Source: Bacillota bacterium
GTDB lineage: Bacteria; Bacillota; Clostridia; Christensenellales; SZUA-584
Reading direction: 5' to 3'
Assembly (NCBI GenBank): GCA_023428025.1
Contig: JAEYZN010000032.1
Coordinates: 19,108 to 83,107 of the forward strand
DNA length: 64,000 bases
Every line of letters begins with the position of its first letter. Within the stretch, counting starts at the first letter, position 1. A program made the translations under genes and the position numbers. The notes beneath the pieces were generated by a model. That model did not search any database, was not told the origin of the DNA, and saw nothing but the letters and a program-made list of their open reading frames with translations. This document shows positions 1-8,004 of this stretch, piece after piece.

Positions 1-2139
1 TTCGGGCAACGGGTCAGCCCGCGCCTGTGGTCGGCCCTGTGGCTGCTGGTGCTGCTGCGTCTGTGCCTGCCCGTCACGCTGGAAAGCCCGGTGCAGCTTA
101 CCGGCCTGCAGCCTGCAACCCCCGAGGTACAGACAGTGTTGCCCGCGCAGCCTTCCAGCGATACTGCCGAAAGCCTCTCCCCCGCAGTTGATACGAATCC
201 GGTGCTGTCCAGTGACATTCCGGCTTCGGTCGAGCCATCTGCTCGGACGGCCTCTGCTGTTGAACTGGACAGATCATATTGGCTCGCTGTGCTCTGGCTG
301 GCGGGCGCAGCCGTTGTGCTGTGTCATGCGGCTCTCAAAGCAGCACTTTTCCACCGACGTTTTATCCGCACCGCTGCATTGGCGGACGGTGACATCACCG
401 CCATTGTGGACAGGCACCGGCAGGCGCTGCGCGTCCAGCGGCGCATCACCGTTCGCGTCAGCCCGCAGCTCACCGCGCCTGTCGTCTTCGGATGGCTGAA
501 GCCCTGCATATTGCTGCCCCAGAGCCTTGCGGAGACCATGTCCGCTGACCGTTTAGCTTACGTGTTGCTGCATGAAGTGTATCATGTACGGCGGGGTGAC
601 ATACTGCTCAGCCATGTCTGGCTGCTGGCCAAAGCGGCGCATTGGTTCAATCCGCTGGTGTGGCTGGCGCACCGCGCCATGACGGACGATATCGAGCTGC
701 GCTGCGACCAGCTGGTGTCGTCACGTTTAAGTGAGAACGAGCAGCTGGAATATACTCAGTCGCTTATCGACGTCTTCCGGACAATGAAGCGCCATGAGGC
801 CTTCCCGGCCTCCGCATCGCTCTGCGGGCGCCGTTCCCATCTTGACCGGCGTGTCCGGCGCATGCTCGCCCCTGTGAGGCGATCCATGCCCGCATTGGCG
901 GTCACCGCACTGCTCGCTTTGGTAATGGCTGCGGCGGTGTTCACATCGGCGTGCGGCATGACAGCCAATCTGTCCGGCGCTTCAGTTCCGTCATTGGGTG
1001 AGGTCTGGAAAGAGGATATTCCGATGGATGACGGCAGCGTGCTGGCGCGCGTGGATGCAGCCGTCTCTATGCCGGACACGGATGAATTTCCAATAGCGGC
1101 CGTTTTCGCCGCGCCCTTCAACCAGCACCAGATAACGCAGCTGGCGTCACACTTTTCCGAAGGAGCGGGGCTCATCTTCAGCGACACGCCCACCAGCGCA
1201 GAGCTGGAGGAGCGGATAGCCAAGTGCAACGCGGCACTGGAATCGGGCGATTACGGCAGCCAAACAGCAGCGTCCCTCCGGGATATGATCGATGAAAGCG
1301 AGATGCTGCTGGCCATGAAGCCGCAAATCGAGGTGCCCACAGACAGCTCGCTGAAGCCCAACCCCATGCACGCGGGCGGTTATCTGCATGCCGTGGTCAG
1401 CGCCAACAGGTCCGGCGAGATCACCGCCGCCGTCTCGGACGACGCGTCGTTTTTCAGCTACAACACGATCGACGACAACGATATGCTGATGCCACTCGCG
1501 GACAGTGCGCCTGCCAGTCCCGGTCTGAAATTGACCGGTGAACAAGCTGTACAGCAGGCGAAAAAGCTGCTGACGGCGCTGAGCAGCAGCTATGAGGTAA
1601 TTTCCGTGCAGCGGGGCAAAGCGCGGGATTTATGGGGAAATGACGAGCAGGGATGGATCGTGAAATGTGCGCAGACGGCTTATGATATCCCGATCCGATA
1701 CGCGGTGATGAAGGCAACCGGGCAAACGGACAGCATAAACCGGCTGCTGAACTCCGGCGATATCAGTCTCCATTACGATGACAATGGCCTGCGCGCTTTT
1801 CTTTGGACCAACCCGCTGCAAGCCGGTGATGTGAAAAACAGCAGCGCCCGGCTCATGGACTTCGATGAAATCAAGAACCTTTTTGCGAAGAATGCGAAGG
1901 AGATCTATGCGGACAAGCTTCCGGCGCGCGGCCTGGCTTTACGCGTAACCGGCGTGGAGCTGGCCTACGCCACCATGCCGCAGGACGACGGCGCGTTCGC
2001 GCTCATCCCGGCTTGGATATTCTCCGGCGGATTTGAAGACGCCCAGGGCAACATATATACGGCCGACACCTATGAACCGGCTCTGATGGCGCTGAGCGCC
2101 ACAGACGGCACTTTGCTGGGGTCCAGTTATTTCGAATAG
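1..2139 (+). CDS. M56/BlaR1-family membrane metallopeptidase, 5' end outside window
   Basis: The reading frame is open from base 1, so the N-terminus lies upstream; the first in-window GTG at 49 is unlikely to be the start. The first visible residues form a hydrophobic segment of the BlaR1/MecR1 type, followed by a second membrane segment near residue 90. The zinc-protease motif HEVYH sits near residue 175, with a conserved NPLVW segment after it. A last transmembrane helix (about residue 285) carries the chain outside to a domain of about 370 residues that is not a penicillin-binding sensor. By family knowledge these proteins sense cell-wall stress and cleave a BlaI-type repressor; a blaI gene would be expected just upstream, outside the window. 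Ligand unknown. Confidence 0.85.
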   Translation, partial: FGQRVSPRLWSALWLLVLLRLCLPVTLESPVQLTGLQPATPEVQTVLPAQPSSDTAESLSPAVDTNPVLSSDIPASVEPSARTASAVELDRSYWLAVLWLAGAAVVLCHAALKAALFHRRFIRTAALADGDITAIVDRHRQALRVQRRITVRVSPQLTAPVVFGWLKPCILLPQSLAETMSADRLAYVLLHEVYHVRRGDILLSHVWLLAKAAHWFNPLVWLAHRAMTDDIELRCDQLVSSRLSENEQLEYTQSLIDVFRTMKRHEAFPASASLCGRRSHLDRRVRRMLAPVRRSMPALAVTALLALVMAAAVFTSACGMTANLSGASVPSLGEVWKEDIPMDDGSVLARVDAAVSMPDTDEFPIAAVFAAPFNQHQITQLASHFSEGAGLIFSDTPTSAELEERIAKCNAALESGDYGSQTAASLRDMIDESEMLLAMKPQIEVPTDSSLKPNPMHAGGYLHAVVSANRSGEITAAVSDDASFFSYNTIDDNDMLMPLADSAPASPGLKLTGEQAVQQAKKLLTALSSSYEVISVQRGKARDLWGNDEQGWIVKCAQTAYDIPIRYAVMKATGQTDSINRLLNSGDISLHYDDNGLRAFLWTNPLQAGDVKNSSARLMDFDEIKNLFAKNAKEIYADKLPARGLALRVTGVELAYATMPQDDGAFALIPAWIFSGGFEDAQGNIYTADTYEPALMALSATDGTLLGSSYFE

Positions 2140-2340
2140 GACCCGCCTGTTCTCCGGCTCATGGTCTTGCGGGTAAGCCTCTCTCTTTTATGTTATAATA
2201 TTCAAATAAGGGTCTTGTGCCCTTTTTTGTTTTGACATTTTGTACTGCTCATTAAACCGGTGCGCAAGGCACGCGCATGTTATTGCGCTGCTTCGCCCAT
2301 ACTAGAGAAATATCGGCAATCTTTCAAAAGGAAATCGTTT

Positions 2341-2886
2341 ATGTCCATCGTTTTCTGGATCGTCTACGCAGTATATCTGCTGACTCAGGTGTTCATCGCA
2401 TACCGCTATATCAGCACCGGCAACAAGCTGTACATGAAGTCCGTGCTCACCAGCAACATATTGTTCGCGCTGTATGTGGCGGCAGATGAAATTTTCGGCA
2501 TCGGCGTGCCTTACCTGATCCGCTGCTTCGTCATCGTCGCGATGTTCCTTCACACCTTCTTCGGGTATTTCAAGGATTTGTACACGCGTTCGAAGACCTT
2601 TGACCGCTATGTCCATGCATACGGCTGTTTTTCGTACGCGCTGCTGCTCTATCTACTGCTTGCGCGCAGCTTTGCCGCGTCTGTGACGCCAAAGCTGTTC
2701 GGGGCCATCATGGTCGTCTTCACCGGCGTCGCGATCGGGGCTGTTTTTGAAATCGTCGAATATTTCATCGATAAAAAAATGCCGGTGAAAACGCAGCGCG
2801 GCCTGAAAGACACCGATGTCGATCTTATCAGCGACGTGATCGGCTCGCTGGCTGCCGGGGTCGCGGCCTATCTTTTCTGGCTGTAG
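2341..2886 (+). CDS. Small integral membrane protein, YjdF/DUF2238-like
   Basis: A 181-residue, strongly hydrophobic protein with about five membrane segments. The ATG at 2341 is chosen because an AAAGGAAA site lies just upstream; the open frame reaches further back but without a ribosome site. The C-terminal pattern GLKDTDVDLISDVIGS resembles the D-x-x-x-D-x-x-x-D-x-x-G signature of YjdF/VanZ-like membrane proteins. The resemblance is by eye and the function is unknown. The 200 bases before it hold a possible extended -10 (TGTTATAAT near 2191) and a weak AAGGG/CCCTT hairpin with a T-run near 2207-2230, and no gene. Confidence 0.7.
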   Translation: MSIVFWIVYAVYLLTQVFIAYRYISTGNKLYMKSVLTSNILFALYVAADEIFGIGVPYLIRCFVIVAMFLHTFFGYFKDLYTRSKTFDRYVHAYGCFSYALLLYLLLARSFAASVTPKLFGAIMVVFTGVAIGAVFEIVEYFIDKKMPVKTQRGLKDTDVDLISDVIGSLAAGVAAYLFWL

Positions 2887-3014
2887 GAACCGGCATTATC
2901 TGAAAAAAATTGCTCCGGAGTGTTATTGACACTCACTGAAGGTCATCCTTAGCTCATCTTTGGTTTATACTTTATCGTATCATGTACATTAAATGTATTA
3001 ACGAAGAACCGGGG

Positions 3015-3335
3015 TATTTGTATGACCATTTTGCAGGACTTGTTCTATGGAAACATTTCTCCCAACGAAGGCCGGTTTGACAGCCATTCGGAGTACGGCC
3101 AGGCGATGCGCGTGATGGCCGACAGTGAGCAAAAGCTGCTGGCGCTTTTGCAGGATGCGGAAAAGCGTCTCTTTGTGGATTTCAGGGACGCGCAGGCCGC
3201 GCTCAACGGCATCACGGCGGAAGAAAAGTTCATTCAGGGTTTCACGCTGGGCGCGCTCATGATGCTTGAGATCACCGGCGGCCGGAACACAGCGGGGCCG
3301 GGCGGCGGTTGAACCATGCGCCGGTGGCCTTGCTC
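3015..3335 (+). repeat. First copy of a ~320-bp duplication (second copy 4189-4508)
   Basis: The DNA here and at 4189-4508 is nearly identical from just before the ATG of the DUF6809 gene to about 20 bases past its stop codon. The two protein products differ at only a handful of residues. The copies are direct repeats about 1.17 kb apart, with two repressor genes between them. Confidence 0.85.
3022..3312 (+). CDS. DUF6809 family protein, copy 1
   Basis: A 96-residue soluble acidic protein. The opening LQDLFYGNISPNEGRFD, a charged helical middle (about residues 25-55) and the segment ITAEEKFIQGFTLGALMM match the DUF6809 family, which is common in Clostridia and has no known function. The ribosome site is GGGGT before the ATG. 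It is nearly identical to the protein at 4196-4486; changes include NIS/NMS, NEG/NDG, VMAD/VLAD and EKRLF/EKNLF. The high identity of both protein and DNA points to recent duplication or gene conversion. Confidence 0.75.
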   Translation: MTILQDLFYGNISPNEGRFDSHSEYGQAMRVMADSEQKLLALLQDAEKRLFVDFRDAQAALNGITAEEKFIQGFTLGALMMLEITGGRNTAGPGGG

Positions 3336-3391
3336 AAGAACGACGGGGACTTCCCCTCGTTTCGTTCCTGTCCCTATTCTCCCGCCATCAT

Positions 3392-3592
3392 CTACTCACG
3401 GATATATTTCGCTATATCCGATAATGAACAGTCGAGCAACTTGCATAATTCATTCAGCGTATTCGTGGATATGGGCATATTCTTTTTTAAACGCTGTACG
3501 GTACTGTTACTCATACCATGCTTAACCCGCAAAGTATAAGTGGTATAGCCTCTCTTTTCCATGGTCCTCCACAGCGGATCGAAAATGATCAT
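3392..3592 (-). CDS. Small XRE/Cro-type helix-turn-helix regulator (YozG-like)
   Basis: A 66-residue stand-alone HTH protein. The order TYTLRVKHGMSNSTVQRLKK, then STNTLNELCKLLDCSLSDI, is the standard pattern of small HTH_26/YozG-type Cro regulators, in which almost the whole protein is the DNA-binding domain. An AGAGGG ribosome site precedes the ATG. It lies downstream of, and in the same direction as, the XRE gene at 3758-3994, and both sit between the two DUF6809 copies. Target unknown. Confidence 0.8.
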   Translation of the reverse strand: MIIFDPLWRTMEKRGYTTYTLRVKHGMSNSTVQRLKKNMPISTNTLNELCKLLDCSLSDIAKYIRE

Positions 3593-3757
3593 AACGGCCC
3601 TCTTCTTAAGAAATGCACTTATGTGACGACCACCTTAAAGGAACATTGTATAATCACCCTGTAGGACGTTTGGGCGGCGTGCGCTCGAGGCCCGCACGGC
3701 TCTCCCCACAAGGCGTCGGGCCTCCGGCAGGGAACGGCTCACGGCAGCCTGATGTTG

Positions 3758-3994
3758 TCACAGGATGGGAAACTGCTTTCCCCTCTTATATGGTCTGACT
3801 TCATCGGTTAGCCCCACGAGATAATCTATACTTGTTTTGTAGAAATTCGCCAGCTTAATGAGCGAAAGGCTTGGGATATCAAGAACGCCGCTCTCGTAAC
3901 GCGAATACGTGGTTTGACTGATATCCAAAAGCTTTGCGATTTCTTCTTGGGTCAAGTCTTTATCTTCCCGCAGGTTTCGCAATCTGGGATACAT
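3758..3994 (-). CDS. XRE-family transcriptional repressor
   Basis: A 78-residue HTH_3 protein: LREDKDLTQEEIAKLLDISQ, then TTYSRYESG and the family ending YKTSIDYLVGLTD. A GAGGTGAT ribosome site fixes the ATG at 3994. Two ATGCG-centred palindromes lie directly upstream on its own promoter (4021-4060), which strongly suggests autorepression. Such short repressors commonly control adjacent mobile or stress genes; here the neighbours are the divergent DUF6809 copy 2 and the small HTH gene. Confidence 0.85.
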   Translation of the reverse strand: MYPRLRNLREDKDLTQEEIAKLLDISQTTYSRYESGVLDIPSLSLIKLANFYKTSIDYLVGLTDEVRPYKRGKQFPIL

Positions 3995-4020
3995 TAAATC
4001 ACCTCAAATAATTTTACATT

Positions 4021-4060
4021 ATGCGATTATCGCATATTAATTTCTATGCGTTAATCGCAT
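4021..4060 (-). promoter_or_regulatory. Promoter of the XRE repressor with two palindromic operators
   Basis: Two 15-bp near-palindromes, ATGCGATTATCGCAT (4021-4035) and ATGCGTTAATCGCAT (4046-4060), have centres 25 bp apart. Read on the minus strand, a TTAACG (-35, 4049-4054) and a GATAAT (-10, 4026-4031) are separated by 17 bp. Each palindrome therefore covers one promoter element. The palindromes are seen directly; binding by the 3758-3994 protein is inferred from position. A possible TAGAAT (4060-4065) on the plus strand may link this control to the second DUF6809 gene. Confidence 0.75.
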
Positions 4061-4195
4061 AGAATTAACAAGGGGTTTCAACAAATTGGAGCAAAAACGT
4101 TTTTGTAAAGCCGCTCACAGAAAAACGCGTCAATATTATGACATGCGTGCGTCTCTCACCGCAGCAACAGTGAAACCACTTGAAAGGAGCATTGT

Positions 4196-4486
4196 ATGAC
4201 CATTTTGCAGGACCTGTTCTATGGAAACATGTCTCCCAACGACGGCCGGTTTGACAGCCATTCGGAGTACGGCCAGGCGATGCGGGTGCTTGCGGACAGC
4301 GAGCAAAAGCTGCTGGCGCTTTTGCAGGATGCGGAAAAAAATCTCTTCGTGGATTTCAGGGACGCGCAGGCCGCGCTCAACGGCATCACGGCGGAAGAAA
4401 AGTTCATTCAGGGGTTCACGCTGGGCGCGCTCATGATGCTTGAGATCACCGGCGGCCGGAGCACAGCGGGGCCGGGCGGCGATTGA
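4196..4486 (+). CDS. DUF6809 family protein, copy 2
   Basis: A 96-residue near-duplicate of the protein at 3022-3312, with the same domain (NMSPNDGRFD at the start, ITAEEKFIQGFTLGALMM near the end). It has a better ribosome site (GGAGC before ATG) than copy 1. It lies downstream of the XRE operator region and divergent from the repressor, so it may be repressed by it. Function unknown. Confidence 0.75.
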   Translation: MTILQDLFYGNMSPNDGRFDSHSEYGQAMRVLADSEQKLLALLQDAEKNLFVDFRDAQAALNGITAEEKFIQGFTLGALMMLEITGGRSTAGPGGD

Positions 4487-4597
4487 ACCATGCGCCGGCG
4501 GCATCACGGTATGCGGGCGCTGTAACCGGCGCTCAGGCAACAAACCACCCCTGCCGGAATACGATATACCAGAAACCATTGTCAGGAGGCGGTTGCC

Positions 4598-4930
4598 ATG
4601 GCATACGGCATCACTGTGGACCGCAAGAACAAGCGGCTGGATTTGTTTCAGGACGGAGCGCTCGTCAAGTCCTATCCGGTGGCCGTCGGCAGCGTGCTCA
4701 CGCCCACGCCGCAGGGCTCTTTCCGCGTCATCAACAAATCCAAAAATCCCGGCGGCCCCTACGGCACGCGCTGGATGGGCCTGTCCAAGCCGCACATCGG
4801 CATCCATGGCACCAACGATCCGTCCTCCATCGGGCGGCCCGCATCCCATGGCTGCATCCGCATGCAGAACAAGGATGTGGAGGCGCTGTATGATCTGGTG
4901 CCCATCGGCACGCCGGTGAAGATTATATAA
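4598..4930 (+). CDS. L,D-transpeptidase, YkuD catalytic domain only
   Basis: A 110-residue protein that is essentially one YkuD domain. The catalytic motif HGTNDPSSIG followed by SHGCIRM supplies the active His and Cys. The family forms 3-3 cross-links in peptidoglycan or attaches proteins to it. No signal peptide or LysM domain is visible and the protein begins directly with the first strand of the fold, so export is not explained; a missing upstream piece was not found. An AGGAGG site 8 bases before the ATG supports the start. Confidence 0.88.
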   Translation: MAYGITVDRKNKRLDLFQDGALVKSYPVAVGSVLTPTPQGSFRVINKSKNPGGPYGTRWMGLSKPHIGIHGTNDPSSIGRPASHGCIRMQNKDVEALYDLVPIGTPVKII

Positions 4931-5012
4931 AAAACAAATGCTTCTTTGCTGTGTATGCTTCCATTGACTCATTGTTATAATATTCTTGGAAACACATGAG
5001 TCAGGAGAACCT

Positions 5013-5399
5013 ATGGAGCGAGAAAGCAGATACATGGAGCGAAAAGGCAGCGGTTTTTATATTCATCTGGGTATTATCGGCGCTCTTTTTGTATTTTATA
5101 TAAATCTAAACACTAGCGATACGATCCCGGAATTGTCTGCTCCTTTTGTCCTTCTTCTCATCGGATTAAGAAAAATATTCATATCCAGAGAACACCGTAT
5201 TGAAAAAGCCATGCGAAAATACATCTCTATACTGATCGTCCTGTCTTATAGCAGTATTTTGGTTATCTTTTTTGGTTTTATTAAGGACCTCCCGTTATTA
5301 TTACAGTGGGCGGTCAATATCGGATTCTTGATTTTTTCGACTCTCATATACATGTATTTGAGCCTGTTGTTTCCTGAAAAACGGAATAACGATATATAA
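5013..5399 (+). CDS. Hypothetical membrane protein, about four helices
   Basis: A 128-residue protein with a short charged N-terminus and four hydrophobic stretches (about residues 17-35, 42-58, 74-93 and 98-116). The ATG at 5013 follows an AGGAG site. The gene is clearly richer in A+T than its neighbours and ends in a strong terminator. I do not recognise a family, and it could be a recent acquisition. Confidence 0.6.
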   Translation: MERESRYMERKGSGFYIHLGIIGALFVFYINLNTSDTIPELSAPFVLLLIGLRKIFISREHRIEKAMRKYISILIVLSYSSILVIFFGFIKDLPLLLQWAVNIGFLIFSTLIYMYLSLLFPEKRNNDI

Positions 5400-5427
5400 A
5401 AAGGAGCCTGCCCGCGCAAGCTCCTTT
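5400..5427. terminator. Bidirectional terminator between convergent genes
   Basis: A perfect 8-bp stem, AAAGGAGC / GCTCCTTT, with a 12-base loop. It starts one base after the stop of the membrane protein gene and lies 6 bases from the end of the convergent URO-D gene, with A and T runs on the two sides. Confidence 0.8.
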
Positions 5428-5433
5428 GTCCTG

Positions 5434-6672
5434 TTAATACTTCCCGTAGGCAAGCGTGGTCTCGAACATCGCCGTCACGTTTTCCGGCTTGGCCTCGTCG
5501 ATCAGCGCGCCTGAATCCATCATGTAGCCGCCGCCGGGCGCGCAGGTGTCTATCAGTTCCTTGCAGCAGTCCTTCACCTCCTGCGGCGTGCCCCAGGTCA
5601 GCATCGCGTTAGGCACGTTGCCGGCGATGCACGCGGTATCCTTGAGCACCTTCTTGGCCTCGCGCATGTCCGTCGTCTCGAACAGGTACACCACCTTGCC
5701 CTTGGGCACTTCTGTCAGGTACGGCAGGCGTGTGTTGTACGAGCCCTCCACATACACCATGGGCACCAGGCCCGCTTCGGCCACCTCGGTGATATAGCGC
5801 CGCAGCGTGGGCCAATAGAATTTCTTGAACATCTCGTCGGACATGAACTGATCGATGCCCTTGTGCAGCCAGTACCACACCCATGGACGCCCGGACGCTT
5901 TCGCTCCGGCGATGCAGTCGCGTATCGCGAAATCCGTCACCTTCTCCGTCAACGCCAGCACTTCGTCGGGATGGTCGTAAAGGTCCTGCAGTATGCCCGC
6001 CGTGCCGCGCATCGTGTCGCCGATCATATCGAACGGGGCGTAGGCAAAGCCGCCGTAGGCCACGGGTATGCCGAACTGGTCCTTCATCTTCTTCCCGTAT
6101 TCGCCGATCCATTTGAAGTAGTCCACCAGCACCTGGCCCGCTTCCGCCGCCGTTTGCATCGTGGCGATCACGTCCGGGTCGGCAAACTGCATCACGGAGC
6201 CCATGGACCCGAACCACATCGAGTTGCGGAAGTCCAGCTTGGCCAGCCCCTGCAGGTTGGAGAAGCTGCGCGGCAGCCATTTGTTCATCATGAACTTGGT
6301 GATATCGAATATCGCTTCGGCGTATTCGTCCTCTTTCATGTATTCGTCTTCAATGTATTGATAAAGGACGTTGGGGTCTTCGATGTGCTTGCCCGGCCAG
6401 CGAAACCAGGTGAGCCCCGCGATCTCCATGAACCGCGCGGGATACATCATGATCGGGTCCCAGCCGAGGTCCGGCTTGAAGTCCGCAAAGAACTTGTCGA
6501 AGCACGGCCCCGCCTTGGTGATGTCATATATGCAATCCTGTATCGTGCCGCCGCCGTAAAACACGGGAAAACCTTCCATGACCGGCACCAAGGGCACGCG
6601 GTCCGGCTCTTTCAATGCCACAGCATCCTCAACACGCTTGATCCTGCTTTCATATTCCGCTAACACGCTCAT
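5434..6672 (-). CDS. Uroporphyrinogen decarboxylase (URO-D) superfamily protein, likely methyltransferase-type
   Basis: A 412-residue TIM-barrel protein of the URO-D superfamily. Visible features are EPDRVPLVPVMEG near the N-terminus, KFFADFKPDLGWDP, and a C-terminal glycine-rich segment (APGGGYMMDSG, about residues 378-388) typical of the MtaA/CmuA/methyltransferase branch, not haem-making HemE. It is the last gene of a minus-strand run after a GntR regulator, a DegT aminotransferase and a Gfo/Idh/MocA oxidoreductase, and no haem genes are near. Likely reaction by family: methyl transfer to or from a corrinoid, or decarboxylation of a small substrate. Substrate unknown. Confidence 0.75.
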   Translation of the reverse strand: MSVLAEYESRIKRVEDAVALKEPDRVPLVPVMEGFPVFYGGGTIQDCIYDITKAGPCFDKFFADFKPDLGWDPIMMYPARFMEIAGLTWFRWPGKHIEDPNVLYQYIEDEYMKEDEYAEAIFDITKFMMNKWLPRSFSNLQGLAKLDFRNSMWFGSMGSVMQFADPDVIATMQTAAEAGQVLVDYFKWIGEYGKKMKDQFGIPVAYGGFAYAPFDMIGDTMRGTAGILQDLYDHPDEVLALTEKVTDFAIRDCIAGAKASGRPWVWYWLHKGIDQFMSDEMFKKFYWPTLRRYITEVAEAGLVPMVYVEGSYNTRLPYLTEVPKGKVVYLFETTDMREAKKVLKDTACIAGNVPNAMLTWGTPQEVKDCCKELIDTCAPGGGYMMDSGALIDEAKPENVTAMFETTLAYGKY

Positions 6673-6849
6673 GATTCTCGCCCTTCCTTTGCTTTATTCG
6701 CTACGCGGCCATACCGCACAGGCTAATGCTTTTTTCGACACCGGTGGTTCGAATCCCTGTATCGCAGGGAGGTAATTGGATAGGTTTACCGCCAGAGGGG
6801 TTTCATTCTATTGATGGAATGGTTTACCCTCCGAAGAAGGATTGCGAGT

Positions 6850-7872
6850 TTACTTCATCACGCGCCGCAGCGCGTCCACTTCGTTCTCGCCCGGCTCCAG
6901 CGGCAGATGCACGATCTTCCTTTCCACGGCGGAGCGCAGCAGCGCCATCGCCATCTGGAAGCCCTTGAACGCGTCCTCGCCATTGCAGGGATGCTCCTTC
7001 ACGCCGTCCAGCCACAGTGGGATGTCCGCGATGTAGCGCGCGCCGTCCACCTCGTAGTCGAAACAGCCGGGGCCTTCCTCATACCCGCCCTCTTTGGTGC
7101 ACGAGCGCCAGCCCGCGCCGATGATGACCTCGGCAAAGCCTTCGGTGCCCTGCACGCAGAAACGGCCCTTATGCCACGGATATTCGCTCTCCGGCACGTC
7201 GGGCGACAGTGCGCCCAGCTCCACGATGCCGCGCACGCCGTTGCTGAACTGCACGAATCCACCAGCGTAGTCGGGCGACGGGTGATTGTCCGCCAGCTTC
7301 TCTGTGCCGGACACGCAGCCGGATACCCATTCCGCCTCCGCGCCGGGGTTGTAGAAACGCAGGTAGTCCATCACGTGCGTCACCATGTGCAGATACCAGC
7401 CCCAAGTATGCGCGTAGATGCTCTGGATACGTCCCAGCTTGCCGCTGTCCACAATGCGACGGACCGCCTGATAATGATCGCCGTATTTCTGCTGATGGCT
7501 CACCACTGTTTTGATTCCCGCCCGGCGCGCCATCTCGGTCAGCTCCAGCGCCTCGTTGAAATTGGTGGACATCGGTTTCTCGTACGCGATCAGCTTCACC
7601 TGATGGTCGATGCCCAGCTGGAACAGCGCTTTGCGCAGCGATGGCGGCGTGCAGAAACAGAACACATCCGGCTTCGTCTCCGCCAGCATCTTGTTCGCAT
7701 CGGTGAAAAGCGGCGGGTTGCCGCACAGCTCCGCCGCGGCACTCAGCCTTTCGGCGTCCATGTCGCACAGGCCCACGAGGTCGAACCGGTCGTTCTCATG
7801 GAACAGCCTGGCGTGCATTTTTCCGCGCTTGCCCGCGCCCAGCACGGCAACGGTATATTTCTTTTCGCTCAT
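6850..7872 (-). CDS. Gfo/Idh/MocA family NAD(P)-dependent oxidoreductase
   Basis: A 340-residue two-domain sugar/inositol-type dehydrogenase. The Rossmann start VAVLGAGKRGKMHARLF is followed by the family segment AYEKPMSTNF, holding the usual active lysine, and a C-terminal beta domain. The ATG at 7872 is chosen because GGAGG lies 6 bases upstream; the earlier in-frame codons run back through a terminator hairpin. The pairing with a DegT aminotransferase upstream is typical of amino-sugar or amino-cyclitol pathways, in which this enzyme makes the keto group that the aminotransferase then uses. Exact substrate unknown. Confidence 0.85.
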   Translation of the reverse strand: MSEKKYTVAVLGAGKRGKMHARLFHENDRFDLVGLCDMDAERLSAAAELCGNPPLFTDANKMLAETKPDVFCFCTPPSLRKALFQLGIDHQVKLIAYEKPMSTNFNEALELTEMARRAGIKTVVSHQQKYGDHYQAVRRIVDSGKLGRIQSIYAHTWGWYLHMVTHVMDYLRFYNPGAEAEWVSGCVSGTEKLADNHPSPDYAGGFVQFSNGVRGIVELGALSPDVPESEYPWHKGRFCVQGTEGFAEVIIGAGWRSCTKEGGYEEGPGCFDYEVDGARYIADIPLWLDGVKEHPCNGEDAFKGFQMAMALLRSAVERKIVHLPLEPGENEVDALRRVMK

Positions 7873-7941
7873 GATCATCCTCCATACTTGTTGGTCAGGA
7901 TTTCCGATTATCATTTGGGCTCCTTCTTGCTTGGCAATGCC

Positions 7942-7985
7942 AAAAAAGCCCGGCACTCCCCGCGATAACATGGGGAGCGCCCGGC
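7942..7985 (-). terminator. Rho-independent terminator after the DegT gene
   Basis: On the minus strand a 14-bp imperfect stem (GCCGGGCGCTCCCC with GGGGAGTGCCGGGC) and a 10-base loop are followed by six T. It lies between the DegT gene and the downstream oxidoreductase, so it could reduce read-through into the second half of the cluster. Confidence 0.75.
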
Positions 7986-8004
7986 GTCATGGTGCCGCTT
8001 CCGG

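Noticed and set aside
3593..3757. G+C-rich stretch between the two XRE genes as a structured RNA
   Set aside because: Several short pairings are possible but none forms a convincing long stem or terminator.
6735..6775. tRNA-like T-arm sequence GGTTCGAATCC followed by a CCCTG/CAGGG hairpin
   Set aside because: The T-stem does not pair properly (only two or three of five pairs), and no acceptor, D or anticodon arms are found upstream.
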